Below, piece after piece: positions 8,235 to 18,059 of a stretch of DNA of 64,000 nt. A program made the position numbers and the translations under genes. The stretch spans positions 18,070 through 82,069 of the forward strand of contig NZ_PQGG01000021.1 of assembly GCF_002915595.1 (NCBI RefSeq). The letters are read 5' to 3'. The notes under the pieces were generated by a model. It saw only the letters and a program-made list of their open reading frames with translations, was not told the origin of the DNA and searched no databases. Source of the stretch: Zhongshania marina (lineage in GTDB: Bacteria; Pseudomonadota; Gammaproteobacteria; Pseudomonadales; Spongiibacteraceae). The stretch's first letter is position 1. Each line of letters opens with the position of its first letter.

Positions 8235-10874
8235 ATGCAATCCACCGACCACTTACGCGCCACGCTCAGCGTCAATGGCACTGACTATAACTATTTCGAT
8301 CTGAACAAATTAGGAGACGAGCGCCTCGCGCAGCTGCCTAAGTCCCTGAAGATTTTGCTAGAAAACCAGCTCCGCCACTTTGATGGCGATTCCGTCAACT
8401 CCGATATCATCGTCGCGTTCTCGCGGTGGCTAGACAAACCAGACGGCGGCGAAGACCTGAATTTCTCGCCGGCTCGGGTGCTAATGCAAGATTTTACCGG
8501 CGTTCCCGCCATTGTTGACCTGGCCGCCATGCGTGACGCCGTTGCTAAGAATAATGGCGACGTCTCTACGATTAACCCACAAATTCCAGTGCATCTGGTT
8601 ATCGACCACTCAGTAACCGTAGACCAGTTCGGGTCGCCACAGGCCTTTGGCGAAAATGTCGCCAACGAAATGGCCCGCAATGATGAGCGCTACCGCTTTT
8701 TAAAATGGGGGCAATCCGCCTTCGAGAACTTTAATGTTGTGCCACCGGGTACCGGCATCTGCCACCAAGTTAACCTCGAATACCTCGCCCAAGTAGTTTG
8801 GCAAAATGACGCCGGCACGGTTTATCCAGACACCGTATTAGGCACCGACAGCCACACACCAATGGTCAACGGCCTAGGGGTCTTGGGCTGGGGCGTAGGC
8901 GGCATCGAGGCAGAGGCGGCACTGCTTGGCCAACCCTATTCAATGATGCTACCGCAGGTTATTGGCTTCAAACTAGATGGCAAATTAAACGACGGCGTCA
9001 CTGCGACAGACTTGGTACTAACGGTGGTGCAAATCCTCCGGCAAGAAGGCGTGGTAGGCAAATTTGTAGAATTCTATGGCGACGGCCTTGCAGAGCTAAG
9101 CGTTGCCGATCGCGCCACCATCGCCAATATGGCACCGGAATACGGCGCAACCTGCGGCTATTTTCCCGTCGACGACGCCACCCTCGCCTATATGAAACTC
9201 ACCGGACGCAGCAGCGAAAACATCGCCCTAACCCAAGCTTATTGCAAGGCCCAGGGAATGTGGCGCAACGCCGGCGACCAGCCAACTTTTACCCGCACAG
9301 TAACCTTGGATTTGACGACGGTAGAACCCAGCCTTGCGGGGCCAAGCCGACCACAGGACAGAGTGGCCCTAAGCGATTTGGGACAGGCCATGCGCGACCA
9401 TCTTAAAGCCAGTAATCGTGACGAAAATGAAACAGCCACGATTCCTGAGATGAACCTAAAACTCCACCACGGCGATGTGGTAATCGCCGCGATTACCAGC
9501 TGCACCAACACGTCCAACCCCGACGTTATGATTGCCGCTGGGCTGGTCGCCCGCAAGGCCCGAGAACGCGGCCTAAGGGTAAAACCCTGGGTAAAAACCT
9601 CACTGGCGCCGGGTTCAAAAGTCGTCAGCAAGTATTTAACCGACAGCGGCCTGCAGGAGGATCTCAATTCACTAGGGTTTGATTTAGTAGGCTACGGCTG
9701 CACAACCTGCATCGGTAATTCTGGCCCGCTGCCAAACCCTATCGCCACCGCCATCGACAGCAAAGACATGGTGGTGTCGGCCTTACTGTCGGGCAACCGT
9801 AACTTCGATGGTCGTATCCATCCGCAGGTGAAAGCAAGCTGGCTAGCCTCGCCCCCGCTAGTTGTTGCCTATGCGCTTGCGGGCAACACCCTCTTAAATT
9901 TACGGGACGACCCAATTGGCACCGACAATCAAGACAATCCGGTGTATCTAAAAGACCTGTGGCCTAGCAACGCCGAAATTCACGAGATCCGCAAAATTGT
10001 CAGCGGCAGTATGTTCCGCGACGCCTATAACGATGTATACCAAGGCACTGAGGAATGGCAGGCCATTGAAATTGAGAAAACCCAAACCTACCAATGGCAG
10101 GCCGATTCTAGCTATATCCGGCTGCCCACATTTTTTGATTCGCCCACACTCGCCAGCGAGGAATTCCCCACTCTACGCGGAGCGCGAATCTTGGGTTTGT
10201 TTGGCGACACCATCACCACCGACCATATTTCGCCGGCGGGTAAAATTGCTGTAGACAGCCCTGCCAGTCATTACCTGCAAAGCATTGGTGTTCCGCCGGA
10301 GGAGTTTAATTCCTACGGATCACGCCGCGGCAATCATGAAGTCATGCTACGCGGCACCTTTGCCAACACGCGGCTGCGCAATAAATTAGTAGACCGCGAA
10401 GGCGGCTACACCCTCTCCCCCGATGGCAAGAGTGTAGTTTCTATCTACAAGGCCGCCATGATGTATCAGGAAAGCAATACGCCACTGGTCGTAATTGCCG
10501 GTAAACAATACGGCACCGGATCCAGTCGAGACTGGGCGGCAAAGGGCACTTTATTGCTCGGTGTGAAAGCGGTCATCGCCGAAAGCTTTGAGCGTATCCA
10601 TCGTTCAAATCTGATCGGCATGGGCGTTATGCCCGTAGAGTTCGACAAAGAAATTCCGCAGGAAATGCTAGACCTACAAGGGGACGAGTACGTTGATATC
10701 GACGCCTGCGACACTGAATTAGCACCAAAACAAAAAGTTAGAATTACCCTGTCCCGCAGCGACGGTAGCCGCCACGAAGTACTAGGGCGCTTAAGAATTG
10801 ATACCAGTGAAGAAATGGCCTATTTCCGTCATGGGGGTATTTTGCAATACGTGCTCGCTGAGCTGGGAAAATAA
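8235..10874 (+). CDS. acnA: Aconitate hydratase, AcnA/IRP type
   Basis: The product (879 residues) interconverts citrate and isocitrate in the TCA cycle using a 4Fe-4S cluster. The cluster ligands are visible as C423 (AITSCTNTSNP), C489 and C492 (GYGCTTCIGNSGP); their 66- and 3-residue spacing matches E. coli AcnA. The swivel domain has GDTITTDHISPAG and SYGSRRGNHEVMLRGTFAN, with the substrate-binding YGTGSSRDWAAKG near residue 756. The start is supported by AAGGAG seven bases upstream. It is transcribed divergently from the kor operon, which also acts at the 2-oxoglutarate end of the TCA cycle. Confidence 0.95.
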   Translation: MQSTDHLRATLSVNGTDYNYFDLNKLGDERLAQLPKSLKILLENQLRHFDGDSVNSDIIVAFSRWLDKPDGGEDLNFSPARVLMQDFTGVPAIVDLAAMRDAVAKNNGDVSTINPQIPVHLVIDHSVTVDQFGSPQAFGENVANEMARNDERYRFLKWGQSAFENFNVVPPGTGICHQVNLEYLAQVVWQNDAGTVYPDTVLGTDSHTPMVNGLGVLGWGVGGIEAEAALLGQPYSMMLPQVIGFKLDGKLNDGVTATDLVLTVVQILRQEGVVGKFVEFYGDGLAELSVADRATIANMAPEYGATCGYFPVDDATLAYMKLTGRSSENIALTQAYCKAQGMWRNAGDQPTFTRTVTLDLTTVEPSLAGPSRPQDRVALSDLGQAMRDHLKASNRDENETATIPEMNLKLHHGDVVIAAITSCTNTSNPDVMIAAGLVARKARERGLRVKPWVKTSLAPGSKVVSKYLTDSGLQEDLNSLGFDLVGYGCTTCIGNSGPLPNPIATAIDSKDMVVSALLSGNRNFDGRIHPQVKASWLASPPLVVAYALAGNTLLNLRDDPIGTDNQDNPVYLKDLWPSNAEIHEIRKIVSGSMFRDAYNDVYQGTEEWQAIEIEKTQTYQWQADSSYIRLPTFFDSPTLASEEFPTLRGARILGLFGDTITTDHISPAGKIAVDSPASHYLQSIGVPPEEFNSYGSRRGNHEVMLRGTFANTRLRNKLVDREGGYTLSPDGKSVVSIYKAAMMYQESNTPLVVIAGKQYGTGSSRDWAAKGTLLLGVKAVIAESFERIHRSNLIGMGVMPVEFDKEIPQEMLDLQGDEYVDIDACDTELAPKQKVRITLSRSDGSRHEVLGRLRIDTSEEMAYFRHGGILQYVLAELGK

Positions 10875-11017
10875 AATCGCGTTGCTGCCAACAAACAAAT
10901 TCTGATTGGTTTTTATGCGGCTTCGCGATTATATTTGAACTATAAAAGTGGCTTAGCACTGGTGTATACAAGCTACTCGGTGACATACTGCTAAGAGACA
11001 ATAAGGGAGTTTATGGT

Positions 11018-11362
11018 ATGAAAATTCATGTCGAGGTTGAAATTAGTCCGGAAGAAATGCGTCGCTTAGTCGGCCTTCCCGACGCTCAACCACTTTGGGA
11101 TGCGGTTTACAAACGCATCGGCGAAGGCGACTCAGAAATGATTCAGCAAATGGCCAAAACTGCCTTCACCGAAGGCATGAAAACCATCGACCTTTCTGCC
11201 CGAGTATTAAAGTCACTAAGTGGCTTGGCCGGCAATCGCAAAGCCGCAGACAAAACCAGTAGCGATAAAGATGCGGACAGCCGCGACAGCGCATCCGCAA
11301 AACCAAGCGCAAGAAAAGCGACATCGGCCCGCCGCAGCGCCTCTAGCAAAAGCACTAGCTAA
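11018..11362 (+). CDS. Small conserved protein with basic Ser/Lys/Ala tail (DUF6489-like)
   Basis: The 114-residue protein begins MKIHVEVEISPEEMRRLVGLPDAQPLWDAVYKRI, the kind of start I associate with the DUF6489 family, followed by a helical segment. The last ~45 residues are low-complexity and rich in Lys, Ser, Ala and Arg, like histone- or phasin-type tails. AGGGAG lies upstream of the start. No catalytic motif is visible. A helical body plus basic tail would suit binding to nucleic acid or to polymer granules, but this is inference. The family name is from memory and moderately certain. Confidence 0.65.
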   Translation: MKIHVEVEISPEEMRRLVGLPDAQPLWDAVYKRIGEGDSEMIQQMAKTAFTEGMKTIDLSARVLKSLSGLAGNRKAADKTSSDKDADSRDSASAKPSARKATSARRSASSKSTS

Positions 11363-11450
11363 GTCCCTTACCACTCTATTTTTGCGACATTAATTTATCT
11401 CTTAAACCTTACCGATTAATCCAAATCACTAATTCGAGAGTGGCATCACA

Positions 11451-13037
11451 ATGGCAAATACAACTCCGGGCAGCAAAAATATTGCTGCCTCTGGCAAAGT
11501 CCTGCGGGTTCGCACGGCAACCCTCGCAGATATTCCCGCTATTGCCGCACTGTCTAAACGGGTTTATACCGGCACCGGCATCGACCCTTATTCCCGCGCA
11601 GAATTACGCGGCCAGTTAAATAACTTTGCCGAGGGCAAGTTCGCCGTCACCCTAGACGACGAAATCGTCGGCTACTGCGCGACCTTCCGCGTGAGCGGCG
11701 AAGTGTGCCTAAAACCACATAGCTGGGCAGCGATTACCGCCAATGGCTACGGCACCCGTCACGACCCCGAAGGCGAATGGCTATACGGCATGGAAGTGTG
11801 TGTAGACAGCAGTGTGCGCGGCTATCGCATTGGTCAACGCCTCTATAACGCCCGTAAAAAGCTGTGCGAAGAACTGGGCCTAAAAGGCATTGTGTTTGTT
11901 GGCCGGCTTCCTAGCCTGTCACGCCGAATTAAAAAATACGGCACTGCGGAAAACTATCTGGACGCCGTGGTAAATCAACAAACCCGCGATCCTGTGCTGT
12001 CGTTCCAACTTCGTAATAACTTCGAAGTCATCGCACTGATGCCAAACTATTTAGTCGACGACAAAGACTCAATGGGTTACGGCGTACACCTTGTTTGGCA
12101 CAACCCCAAAGTAGAAACCCCCGCCAATGTCGCCCATACCAAACGTCACGGCGGCCGGCAGCCTGACACCGTTCGCGTGGGAACAGTGCAGTACATGCAA
12201 CGGCGGGTGACCTCCTTTGTCGAGTTCATGTCATTTATCGAATACTTTGTAGATGTGGTCGCGGACTATAAAGGCGACTTTGTGGTCTTCCCTGAGCTCA
12301 TTACGCTCCAGCTATTATCCATCGAAGACCAGGAACTAACACCCATCCAATCGATAGAGGCGCTTACCAAATACACTCCCCGCTATGTCGAGGCCATGCA
12401 AGATTTAGCAGTGCGCTACAACATCAATATTATCGGCGGCTCCCACCCAACCCGCGTAGCCAACGGCCGAGTTGAAAACATTTCCTATGTATTCCACCGC
12501 GACGGCCGAGTCGATGAACAAGCCAAGATTCACCCCACACCAAACGAAGTGTATTGGTGGAATATAGAGGGCGGTAATGAGCTACAGGTTATCGACACCG
12601 ACTGCGGCCCGATTGGCGTATTAATTTGCTATGACTCCGAGTTCCCCGAGCTAGGCCGTCACCTGGTAGACCAAGGCGCAGAAATTCTATTTGTTCCCTT
12701 CTGCACCGACGAACGCCAAAGCTATATGCGGGTGCGCTACAGCTGCCAAGCTAGAGCCGTAGAAAATCAGGTTTATGTGGTGATGTCTGGCAACGTCGGC
12801 AACTTACCGAATGTCGCTAATATGGATATTCAATACGCGCAGAGCTGCATACTAACTCCCTGCGACTTCCACTTTGCCCGCGACGGTATCGCCGCAGACA
12901 CCACCCCAAATGTAGAAACCGTCGCTATCGCCGACTTGCGCCCAGAGTCATTACGGGTAGCCCGCAACAGCGGCACAGTGCAAAACCTACGGGACCGCCG
13001 TCATGACTTATATCAAATGAAATGGCGAGGGAATTGA
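11451..13037 (+). CDS. GNAT acetyltransferase - carbon-nitrogen hydrolase fusion
   Basis: The 528-residue protein fuses two enzymes. Residues ~15-220 form a GNAT fold, with the acetyl-CoA loop around VDSSVRGYRIGQRLYNARKKL. Residues ~240-520 form a nitrilase-superfamily domain with the catalytic triad E282 (FPELI), K359 (KIHPTPNE) and C393 (LICYDSEFPE). This domain pair is known in other bacteria (for example Bacillus YhcX) and its substrate is not well defined. One idea is sequential acetylation and amide hydrolysis of an amine; the polyamine genes 900 bases downstream make N-acetylated polyamine intermediates possible, but that is speculative. It precedes a convergent hairpin at 13046-13068. 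Confidence 0.85.
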   Translation: MANTTPGSKNIAASGKVLRVRTATLADIPAIAALSKRVYTGTGIDPYSRAELRGQLNNFAEGKFAVTLDDEIVGYCATFRVSGEVCLKPHSWAAITANGYGTRHDPEGEWLYGMEVCVDSSVRGYRIGQRLYNARKKLCEELGLKGIVFVGRLPSLSRRIKKYGTAENYLDAVVNQQTRDPVLSFQLRNNFEVIALMPNYLVDDKDSMGYGVHLVWHNPKVETPANVAHTKRHGGRQPDTVRVGTVQYMQRRVTSFVEFMSFIEYFVDVVADYKGDFVVFPELITLQLLSIEDQELTPIQSIEALTKYTPRYVEAMQDLAVRYNINIIGGSHPTRVANGRVENISYVFHRDGRVDEQAKIHPTPNEVYWWNIEGGNELQVIDTDCGPIGVLICYDSEFPELGRHLVDQGAEILFVPFCTDERQSYMRVRYSCQARAVENQVYVVMSGNVGNLPNVANMDIQYAQSCILTPCDFHFARDGIAADTTPNVETVAIADLRPESLRVARNSGTVQNLRDRRHDLYQMKWRGN

Positions 13038-13045
13038 TCGCCTGA

Positions 13046-13068
13046 CGTCCGACGTCTGGCGTCGGACG
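13046..13068. terminator. Perfect 9 bp hairpin between convergent genes
   Basis: CGTCCGACG (13046-13054) and CGTCGGACG (13060-13068) are exact complements around a 5-base loop. The hairpin sits in the 38-base gap between the ends of the GNAT-nitrilase gene and msrA. A T-run is missing on both sides, so it may act as a 3' stabilising or Rho-assisted structure rather than a classic intrinsic terminator. Confidence 0.5.
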
Positions 13069-13075
13069 CGCCTCA

Positions 13076-13720
13076 CTACAAACTACAACTCACTCCTGTG
13101 CCGCCCAAACCGCAGTAGCCACCGGGATTTTTATCGAGATACTGCTGGTGGTAGGGCTCGGCATAATAGAACTCGCCCGCCGCCACAATTTCCGTAGTTA
13201 CCGCCGGCAGGCCCTCTTTCGCAAGGGCCTCTTGATACACCAACAAGGAAGCCTTGGCTGCTGCTTTTTGCTCTTCACTAAAGTAATAAATGCCGGAGCG
13301 ATATTGGGTGCCGACATCATTACCCTGCCGCATCCCTTGGGTGGGGTTGTGGCTTTCCCAAAATAGTTTTAACAGGGTTTGAAAGCTGACTTTGTTAGGA
13401 TCAAAAACCACCAGCACCACCTCGTTGTGCCCCGTCATTCCTGAGCAAACTTCTTCGTATGTCGGGTTGGGAGTGTGGCCGCCGCAATACCCAACTGCCG
13501 TAGAATAAACGCCCTCCTGTTGCCAAAATTTACGTTCGGCGCCCCAAAAGCAACCTAAGCCGACTATCACTTCCTCCATACCCTCGGGAAACGGCGCCTG
13601 CAAAGGCGTGTTGAGTACTGTGTGTAATGCAGGAACATGCATTTTTTCTGCGCGCCCGGGTAGGGCCTGCTCTGCTGTGGGAATAACTGCCGGTTTACGA
13701 TAGCGATCAAACATACTCAT
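13076..13720 (-). CDS. msrA: Peptide-methionine (S)-S-oxide reductase
   Basis: MsrA repairs oxidised methionine (S-sulfoxide) in proteins using thioredoxin. The catalytic GCFWGAE motif is present, together with [24 protein letters not shown] and the C-terminal resolving-cysteine segment [15 protein letters not shown] place the start at ATG 13720 (MSMFDRYRK) because GAGGAG lies 8 bases upstream and the length of 214 residues matches E. coli MsrA (212). A longer in-frame start exists at 13747 but has no such support. It is divergent from speD. Confidence 0.93.
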   Translation of the reverse strand: MSMFDRYRKPAVIPTAEQALPGRAEKMHVPALHTVLNTPLQAPFPEGMEEVIVGLGCFWGAERKFWQQEGVYSTAVGYCGGHTPNPTYEEVCSGMTGHNEVVLVVFDPNKVSFQTLLKLFWESHNPTQGMRQGNDVGTQYRSGIYYFSEEQKAAAKASLLVYQEALAKEGLPAVTTEIVAAGEFYYAEPYHQQYLDKNPGGYCGLGGTGVSCSL

Positions 13721-13934
13721 TTTTGGGGCTCCTCTAAAACGATTCACGGCCTACCCTTACTATGCCCTGATTCCCCCACATTCCGCCACCCCTAGCAATC
13801 GCGAAAAAACACTGATGGCTCAAGGACTTTGCTATCGATACACGAGGGGATTTTTACGGGATTTTTTATTGCTATTTGGGGTAAAACGCGTTTAAATCGC
13901 CGGCTCTTTAACCAACGCGGAGGATTTATGCTAA

Positions 13935-14390
13935 ATGAAAAGCTTAGATCATATGCCTTCTCTGGAGGCCGGCGCAGCCACGTGTAATCCGATTACACAA
14001 TCGGACGAAAATCTCGACCACCTTATTATTCGTGATGGCGTTGCCTACGCTGGCACGCATCTTATCATCGACCTCTGGGGCGCTTCCCACCTCGATGAAC
14101 TCCCCCGCATGGAAAAAGCATTTATTGACTGTGTCAAAGAATGCGGCGCAACCTTGTTGCACATCCATATGCACCACTTTACCCCCAATGGCGGTATTTC
14201 AGGTGTTGCGGTTTTAGCAGAATCTCATATTAGCGTACACACTTGGCCCGAGCGCGATTACGCTGCGTTTGATGTCTTTATGTGTGGTGACGCCAAGCCC
14301 GAATTGGCCGTGGAAATCCTGCAAAAGGCCTTCTCCCCCTCGCGTATCGAGGTAGGTGAAAACCTGCGCGGGAGAATGGACGATGCCTGA
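13935..14390 (+). CDS. speD: S-adenosylmethionine decarboxylase proenzyme
   Basis: SpeD decarboxylates S-adenosylmethionine to supply the aminopropyl donor for spermidine. It self-cleaves at Glu96-Ser97 in [13 protein letters not shown], turning the serine into the pyruvoyl cofactor. [17 protein letters not shown] (about 40-56) is the family N-terminal block. At 151 residues it carries roughly 35 extra N-terminal residues compared with the short Thermotoga-type enzyme. GGAGGA (13919-13924) is 10 bases before this ATG; an earlier ATG at 13928 is too close to it and soon reaches a stop. It overlaps speE by 8 bases. Confidence 0.92.
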   Translation: MKSLDHMPSLEAGAATCNPITQSDENLDHLIIRDGVAYAGTHLIIDLWGASHLDELPRMEKAFIDCVKECGATLLHIHMHHFTPNGGISGVAVLAESHISVHTWPERDYAAFDVFMCGDAKPELAVEILQKAFSPSRIEVGENLRGRMDDA

Positions 14391-15231
14391 GTGGTTTGAC
14401 GAAACACTCCACGACGCCTACCACCAAGGTTTTAAAATTCGCGAGGTCTTGTTTGAAAGCAAGACTGAGCACCAGCATCTGATCATATTTGAATCTGGCA
14501 GCTTTGGCCGGGTGATGGCGCTCGACGGTATTATTCAAACCACCGAGCGCGATGAATTCATTTATCACGAGATGCTGGCGCACACACCTTTGTTCGCCCA
14601 CGGCAACGCAAAGAATGTGCTTATTATTGGCGGCGGTGATGGCGGCTTATTACGTGAAGTTTTAAAGCACCCTGAAGTCGAAAGCGTTGTGCAGGTTGAA
14701 ATTGACCAAGCAGTCATCGACATGTGCGTAGAGTACCTTCCAAACCATTCAGCGGGCGCTTATAGCAACCCCCGCGCCGAAATTATGATTGGCGACGGCA
14801 TCGACTATGTCAGTCAATGTGAGCGCAAATTTGACGTTATTCTGTCTGACAGTACCGACCCTATCGGCCCCGGCGAGGTGTTATTTACGTCACCGTTCTA
14901 CCAAGGCATTCAGCGCTGCCTGAACCCCAATGGCATCTTTGCTGCTCAGAACGGCGTGGCCTTTATGCAGCCTGAAGAAGTAAGCACCACCCATAAGCGC
15001 CTGTCGCCACTGTTTGCCGATACTGCATTTTACGCGGCGGCGGTGCCAAGCTATGTCGGCGGCATTATGACTTTTGCTTGGGCATGTGACAGCAGCGCAG
15101 CCCGCGAGCTAAAGCTTGATGTACTGACAGAGCGTTTCAACAACAGCGGCATCAAAACCCGCTACTACAACCCTGCCCTCCACCTAGGTGCATTTGCCCT
15201 TCCGCAATACCTTGTGGACAGCTTGGGTTAA
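14383..15231 (+). CDS. speE: Spermidine synthase
   Basis: This 282-residue aminopropyltransferase transfers the aminopropyl group from decarboxylated SAM to putrescine. The SAM-type fold shows [18 protein letters not shown], the acceptor-side [14 protein letters not shown] and the [10 protein letters not shown] segment. I take the start at ATG 14383 ([11 protein letters not shown]), which has GGAGA seven bases upstream and aligns with E. coli SpeE. An upstream in-frame ATG at 14356 lies inside speD. The 8-base overlap with speD indicates translational coupling. A long hairpin follows the stop at 15233-15273. Confidence 0.94.
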   Translation: MPEWFDETLHDAYHQGFKIREVLFESKTEHQHLIIFESGSFGRVMALDGIIQTTERDEFIYHEMLAHTPLFAHGNAKNVLIIGGGDGGLLREVLKHPEVESVVQVEIDQAVIDMCVEYLPNHSAGAYSNPRAEIMIGDGIDYVSQCERKFDVILSDSTDPIGPGEVLFTSPFYQGIQRCLNPNGIFAAQNGVAFMQPEEVSTTHKRLSPLFADTAFYAAAVPSYVGGIMTFAWACDSSAARELKLDVLTERFNNSGIKTRYYNPALHLGAFALPQYLVDSLG

Positions 15232-15232
15232 A

Positions 15233-15273
15233 CATCATTGCGCTACGGGTAGCTCCACCGCAGCGCAATGATG
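15233..15273 (+). terminator. Strong hairpin just after speE
   Basis: CATCATTGCGCT (15233-15244) and AGCGCAATGATG (15262-15273) pair perfectly over 12 bases around a 17-base loop, whose CGG and CCG ends could extend the stem. It starts two bases after the speE stop. There is no T-run, so it may stabilise the speDE message or attenuate read-through into the decarboxylase gene. Confidence 0.55.
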
Positions 15274-15527
15274 CTATACCGCGCTCTAATTCAAGGACGA
15301 ACCGTCATCAAAATCACCCAATTCCTGTCGTAAATTGCACCAGCATGGCTGACAGTTGTCACAGATTATTGTTAGGGTAGAAATATTACGGGACTAAACC
15401 GTAAAAAAGTTTCAAAATCAGCGCGCAACACCATTCAGAGCTAGGCACCGCCAGCCTCTGTAAAAAAATACGCAAACGAGCCCAGCTCAAGTCTGGGTGT
15501 AGCCGAAAACCAACAATGGCCAAATAA

Positions 15528-17783
15528 ATGAAATTTCGTTTTCCCGTTGTCATTATTGACGAAGACTTTCGCTCAGAAAACATCTCAGGCTCAGGCATTC
15601 GCGATCTTGCCGATGCCATCAGCAAAGAGGGCATGGAGATAGTTGGACTGACCAGCTACGGCGACCTCACCGCCTTTGCCCAGCAGGCCAGCCGCGCCTC
15701 TTGCTTTATACTGTCTATCGACGACGAAGAGTTTGGCGACGGCAGCGACGAGACCGTTAGCCAGGCATTAGAATCCATCGCCGAATTCATGACCGCAGTG
15801 CGTCAACGCAATACCGACATTCCGGTTTTCCTTTACGGCGAAACCCGCACCTCTCGACACATTCCCAACGAAATTCTGCGCGAGCTGCACGGCTTCATTC
15901 ATATGTTTGAAGACACCCCAGAATTCGTTGCTCGACACATAATTCGCGAGGCCAATAAATATCTATCCTCGCTTGCACCGCCATTTTTTAAAGCCCTAAT
16001 GAACTACGCCAGCGACAGTTCTTACTCTTGGCACTGCCCCGGCCATTCCGGCGGCGTGGCATTTTTAAAGAGCCCTGTGGGGCAAATGTTCCATCAGTTC
16101 TTCGGCGAAAACCTACTACGTGCCGACGTATGTAATGCGGTGGAAGAGCTCGGTCAACTGCTCGACCACACCGGCCCCGTTAGCGCCAGCGAAAACAATG
16201 CCGCGCGCATTTTTGGCTGCGACCACCTGTTCTTTGTCACTAACGGCACATCTACCTCAAACAAAGTCGTTTGGCATTCAACAGTTGCTCCAGGCGACAT
16301 CGTGGTGGTAGACCGCAACTGCCATAAATCAATTTTGCACAGCATTATAATGACCGGTGCGATTCCGGTATTCTTAATGCCTACGCGCAATCACTACGGC
16401 ATTATTGGCCCCATTCCAAAGAGTGAGTTTGATCCAGCGGCAATACGGAAAAAGATCGAAGACCACCCCTTTGCCCGTCATGCTGAAGACAAAAAGCCAC
16501 GTATCCTGACCATTACCCAAAGTACCTACGATGGGATTGTGTACAACGTCGAAGAGATCAAAGACATTCTCGACTCGACCATAGACACCCTGCATTTTGA
16601 CGAAGCATGGCTGCCGCACGCCGCCTTCCACACCTTCTATCACAATATGCATGCGATTGGCGCCGGCCGCCCACGCTCCGACGACACCTTGGTTTTCGCC
16701 ACTCAATCGACCCACAAATTACTGGCAGGGCTTTCTCAGGCTTCACAAATTTTGGTGCAGGATGGCAGCCAGCGGAAACTTGATACCCACCGCTTTAATG
16801 AATCCTATCTAATGCACTCCTCTACGAGCCCGCAGTACGCCATTATCGCGTCTTGCGACGTGGCTGCAGCAATGATGGAGCCGCCCGGCGGCACGGCATT
16901 AGTAGAAGAATCTATTTTAGAAGCACTGGATTTCCGCCGCGCCATGCGAAAAGTCGACGCCGATTATGGCGACGACTGGTGGTTCCGCGTGTGGGGGCCA
17001 GAAACCCTTGCCGAAGAGGGTATTGGCGATCGCGACGACTGGGTCATTCACTCCGACGACAGCTGGCATGGCTTTGGCGAGATCGAGTCTGGCTTCAATA
17101 TGCTCGACCCCATCAAGGCAACCATCATCACTCCTGGTTTGGACGTGGATGGCAACTTTGACGATATCGGTATTCCAGCGTCTATCGTTAGCAAGTACCT
17201 CGCTGAGCACGGCATCATCATTGAAAAGACCGGCATGTACTCTTTCTTCATCATGTTCACTATCGGCATCACCAAGGGCCGCTGGAACTCGATGGTAACC
17301 GAGCTACAGCAATTCAAAGATGACTACGATCAAAATCTACCGCTGTGGCGGGTAATGCCGCAATTCGCGGCCAAATATCCCCAGTACGACAAAGTAGGGC
17401 TGCGCGACTTGTGTAGCAATATTCACGATGTATACAAAGAGTACGATCTCGCCCGCATCACTACCGATATGTATTTGTCCAAAATGGAAGCGGCGATGAT
17501 CCCCGCCGACGCTTGGGCAAAAATGTCTCACCGCCAAGTAGAGCGTGTTGCTATTGATGAATTAGAAGGCCGTATTACAGCGATGCTGGTGACACCCTAT
17601 CCACCAGGCATCCCGCTACTAATACCCGGCGAACGCTTTAATAAAACCATCGTTCGCTATCTGCAATTTGTGCGTGACTTTAATTCCCGCTTCCCAGGGT
17701 TTGAAACAGACTGTCACGGCTTAGTTAAAGAGCGTGTTAATGGTGTAGATCACTACTTTGTTGACGCGGTTATTGATAGCTAA
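15528..17783 (+). CDS. Orn/Lys/Arg decarboxylase, PLP-dependent (arginine decarboxylase-like)
   Basis: The 751-residue protein belongs to the large fold-I basic amino-acid decarboxylases. It has an N-terminal wing domain (about 1-140), a PLP domain with WHCPGHSGGVAFLKSP near 165 and the Schiff-base lysine K397 in QSTHKLLAGLSQAS, then the C-terminal domain. Length and the STHKLLAGLSQAS context fit the AdiA/biodegradative arginine decarboxylase branch best; lysine or ornithine cannot be excluded. Placed after speD-speE, it probably supplies agmatine or putrescine for spermidine synthesis. No good Shine-Dalgarno is seen before the ATG, so translation may be weak or regulated. A terminator follows at 17836-17870. 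Confidence 0.88.
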   Translation: MKFRFPVVIIDEDFRSENISGSGIRDLADAISKEGMEIVGLTSYGDLTAFAQQASRASCFILSIDDEEFGDGSDETVSQALESIAEFMTAVRQRNTDIPVFLYGETRTSRHIPNEILRELHGFIHMFEDTPEFVARHIIREANKYLSSLAPPFFKALMNYASDSSYSWHCPGHSGGVAFLKSPVGQMFHQFFGENLLRADVCNAVEELGQLLDHTGPVSASENNAARIFGCDHLFFVTNGTSTSNKVVWHSTVAPGDIVVVDRNCHKSILHSIIMTGAIPVFLMPTRNHYGIIGPIPKSEFDPAAIRKKIEDHPFARHAEDKKPRILTITQSTYDGIVYNVEEIKDILDSTIDTLHFDEAWLPHAAFHTFYHNMHAIGAGRPRSDDTLVFATQSTHKLLAGLSQASQILVQDGSQRKLDTHRFNESYLMHSSTSPQYAIIASCDVAAAMMEPPGGTALVEESILEALDFRRAMRKVDADYGDDWWFRVWGPETLAEEGIGDRDDWVIHSDDSWHGFGEIESGFNMLDPIKATIITPGLDVDGNFDDIGIPASIVSKYLAEHGIIIEKTGMYSFFIMFTIGITKGRWNSMVTELQQFKDDYDQNLPLWRVMPQFAAKYPQYDKVGLRDLCSNIHDVYKEYDLARITTDMYLSKMEAAMIPADAWAKMSHRQVERVAIDELEGRITAMLVTPYPPGIPLLIPGERFNKTIVRYLQFVRDFNSRFPGFETDCHGLVKERVNGVDHYFVDAVIDS

Positions 17784-17835
17784 ACCAAGTTCGCACTTTG
17801 AATAATAAAAATATTTAAAGGCATACACGGTGAAC

Positions 17836-17870
17836 ACGGAAATGGACTTAAGCAAGCCCATTTCCGTTTT
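17836..17870 (+). terminator. Intrinsic terminator after the decarboxylase gene
   Basis: ACGGAAATGG (17836-17845) pairs with CCATTTCCGT (17858-17867) around a 12-base loop, and the stem runs into TTTT (17867-17870). It lies about 50 bases after the decarboxylase stop. Confidence 0.7.
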
Positions 17871-17943
17871 GAGCATCAAAGCTTAAAATTGGCGTTAGAT
17901 TTATCGGTAACATTTTAGCAAATCGTCGAATTTCAGAAATTCC

Positions 17944-17959
17944 TGTGACCCACATCACA
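17944..17959. promoter_or_regulatory. Perfect CRP/Vfr-type site upstream of the repeat-protein gene
   Basis: TGTGA, six bases, TCACA: an exact match to the CRP core consensus. It lies about 155 bases before the repeat-protein start, and about 65 bases before a TATAAT element at 18024-18029, a class I-type position. It suggests cAMP-dependent control; the spacing to a mapped start site is unknown. Confidence 0.6.
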
Positions 17960-18023
17960 AAATACCACTCACCACGACACATTATTCACACAATATGTGC
18001 TTATACTGAGATAAGTGCACATC

Positions 18024-18029
18024 TATAAT
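18024..18029 (+). promoter_or_regulatory. Candidate -10 box TATAAT
   Basis: An exact TATAAT lies 85 bases before the repeat-protein ATG. The hexamer 17 bases upstream (TTATAC, 18001-18006) is a poor -35, which would fit an activator-dependent promoter using the CRP-type site at 17944. Confidence 0.45.
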
Positions 18030-18059
18030 GCACACCACAAAACCTAAGCCACACCCAAT

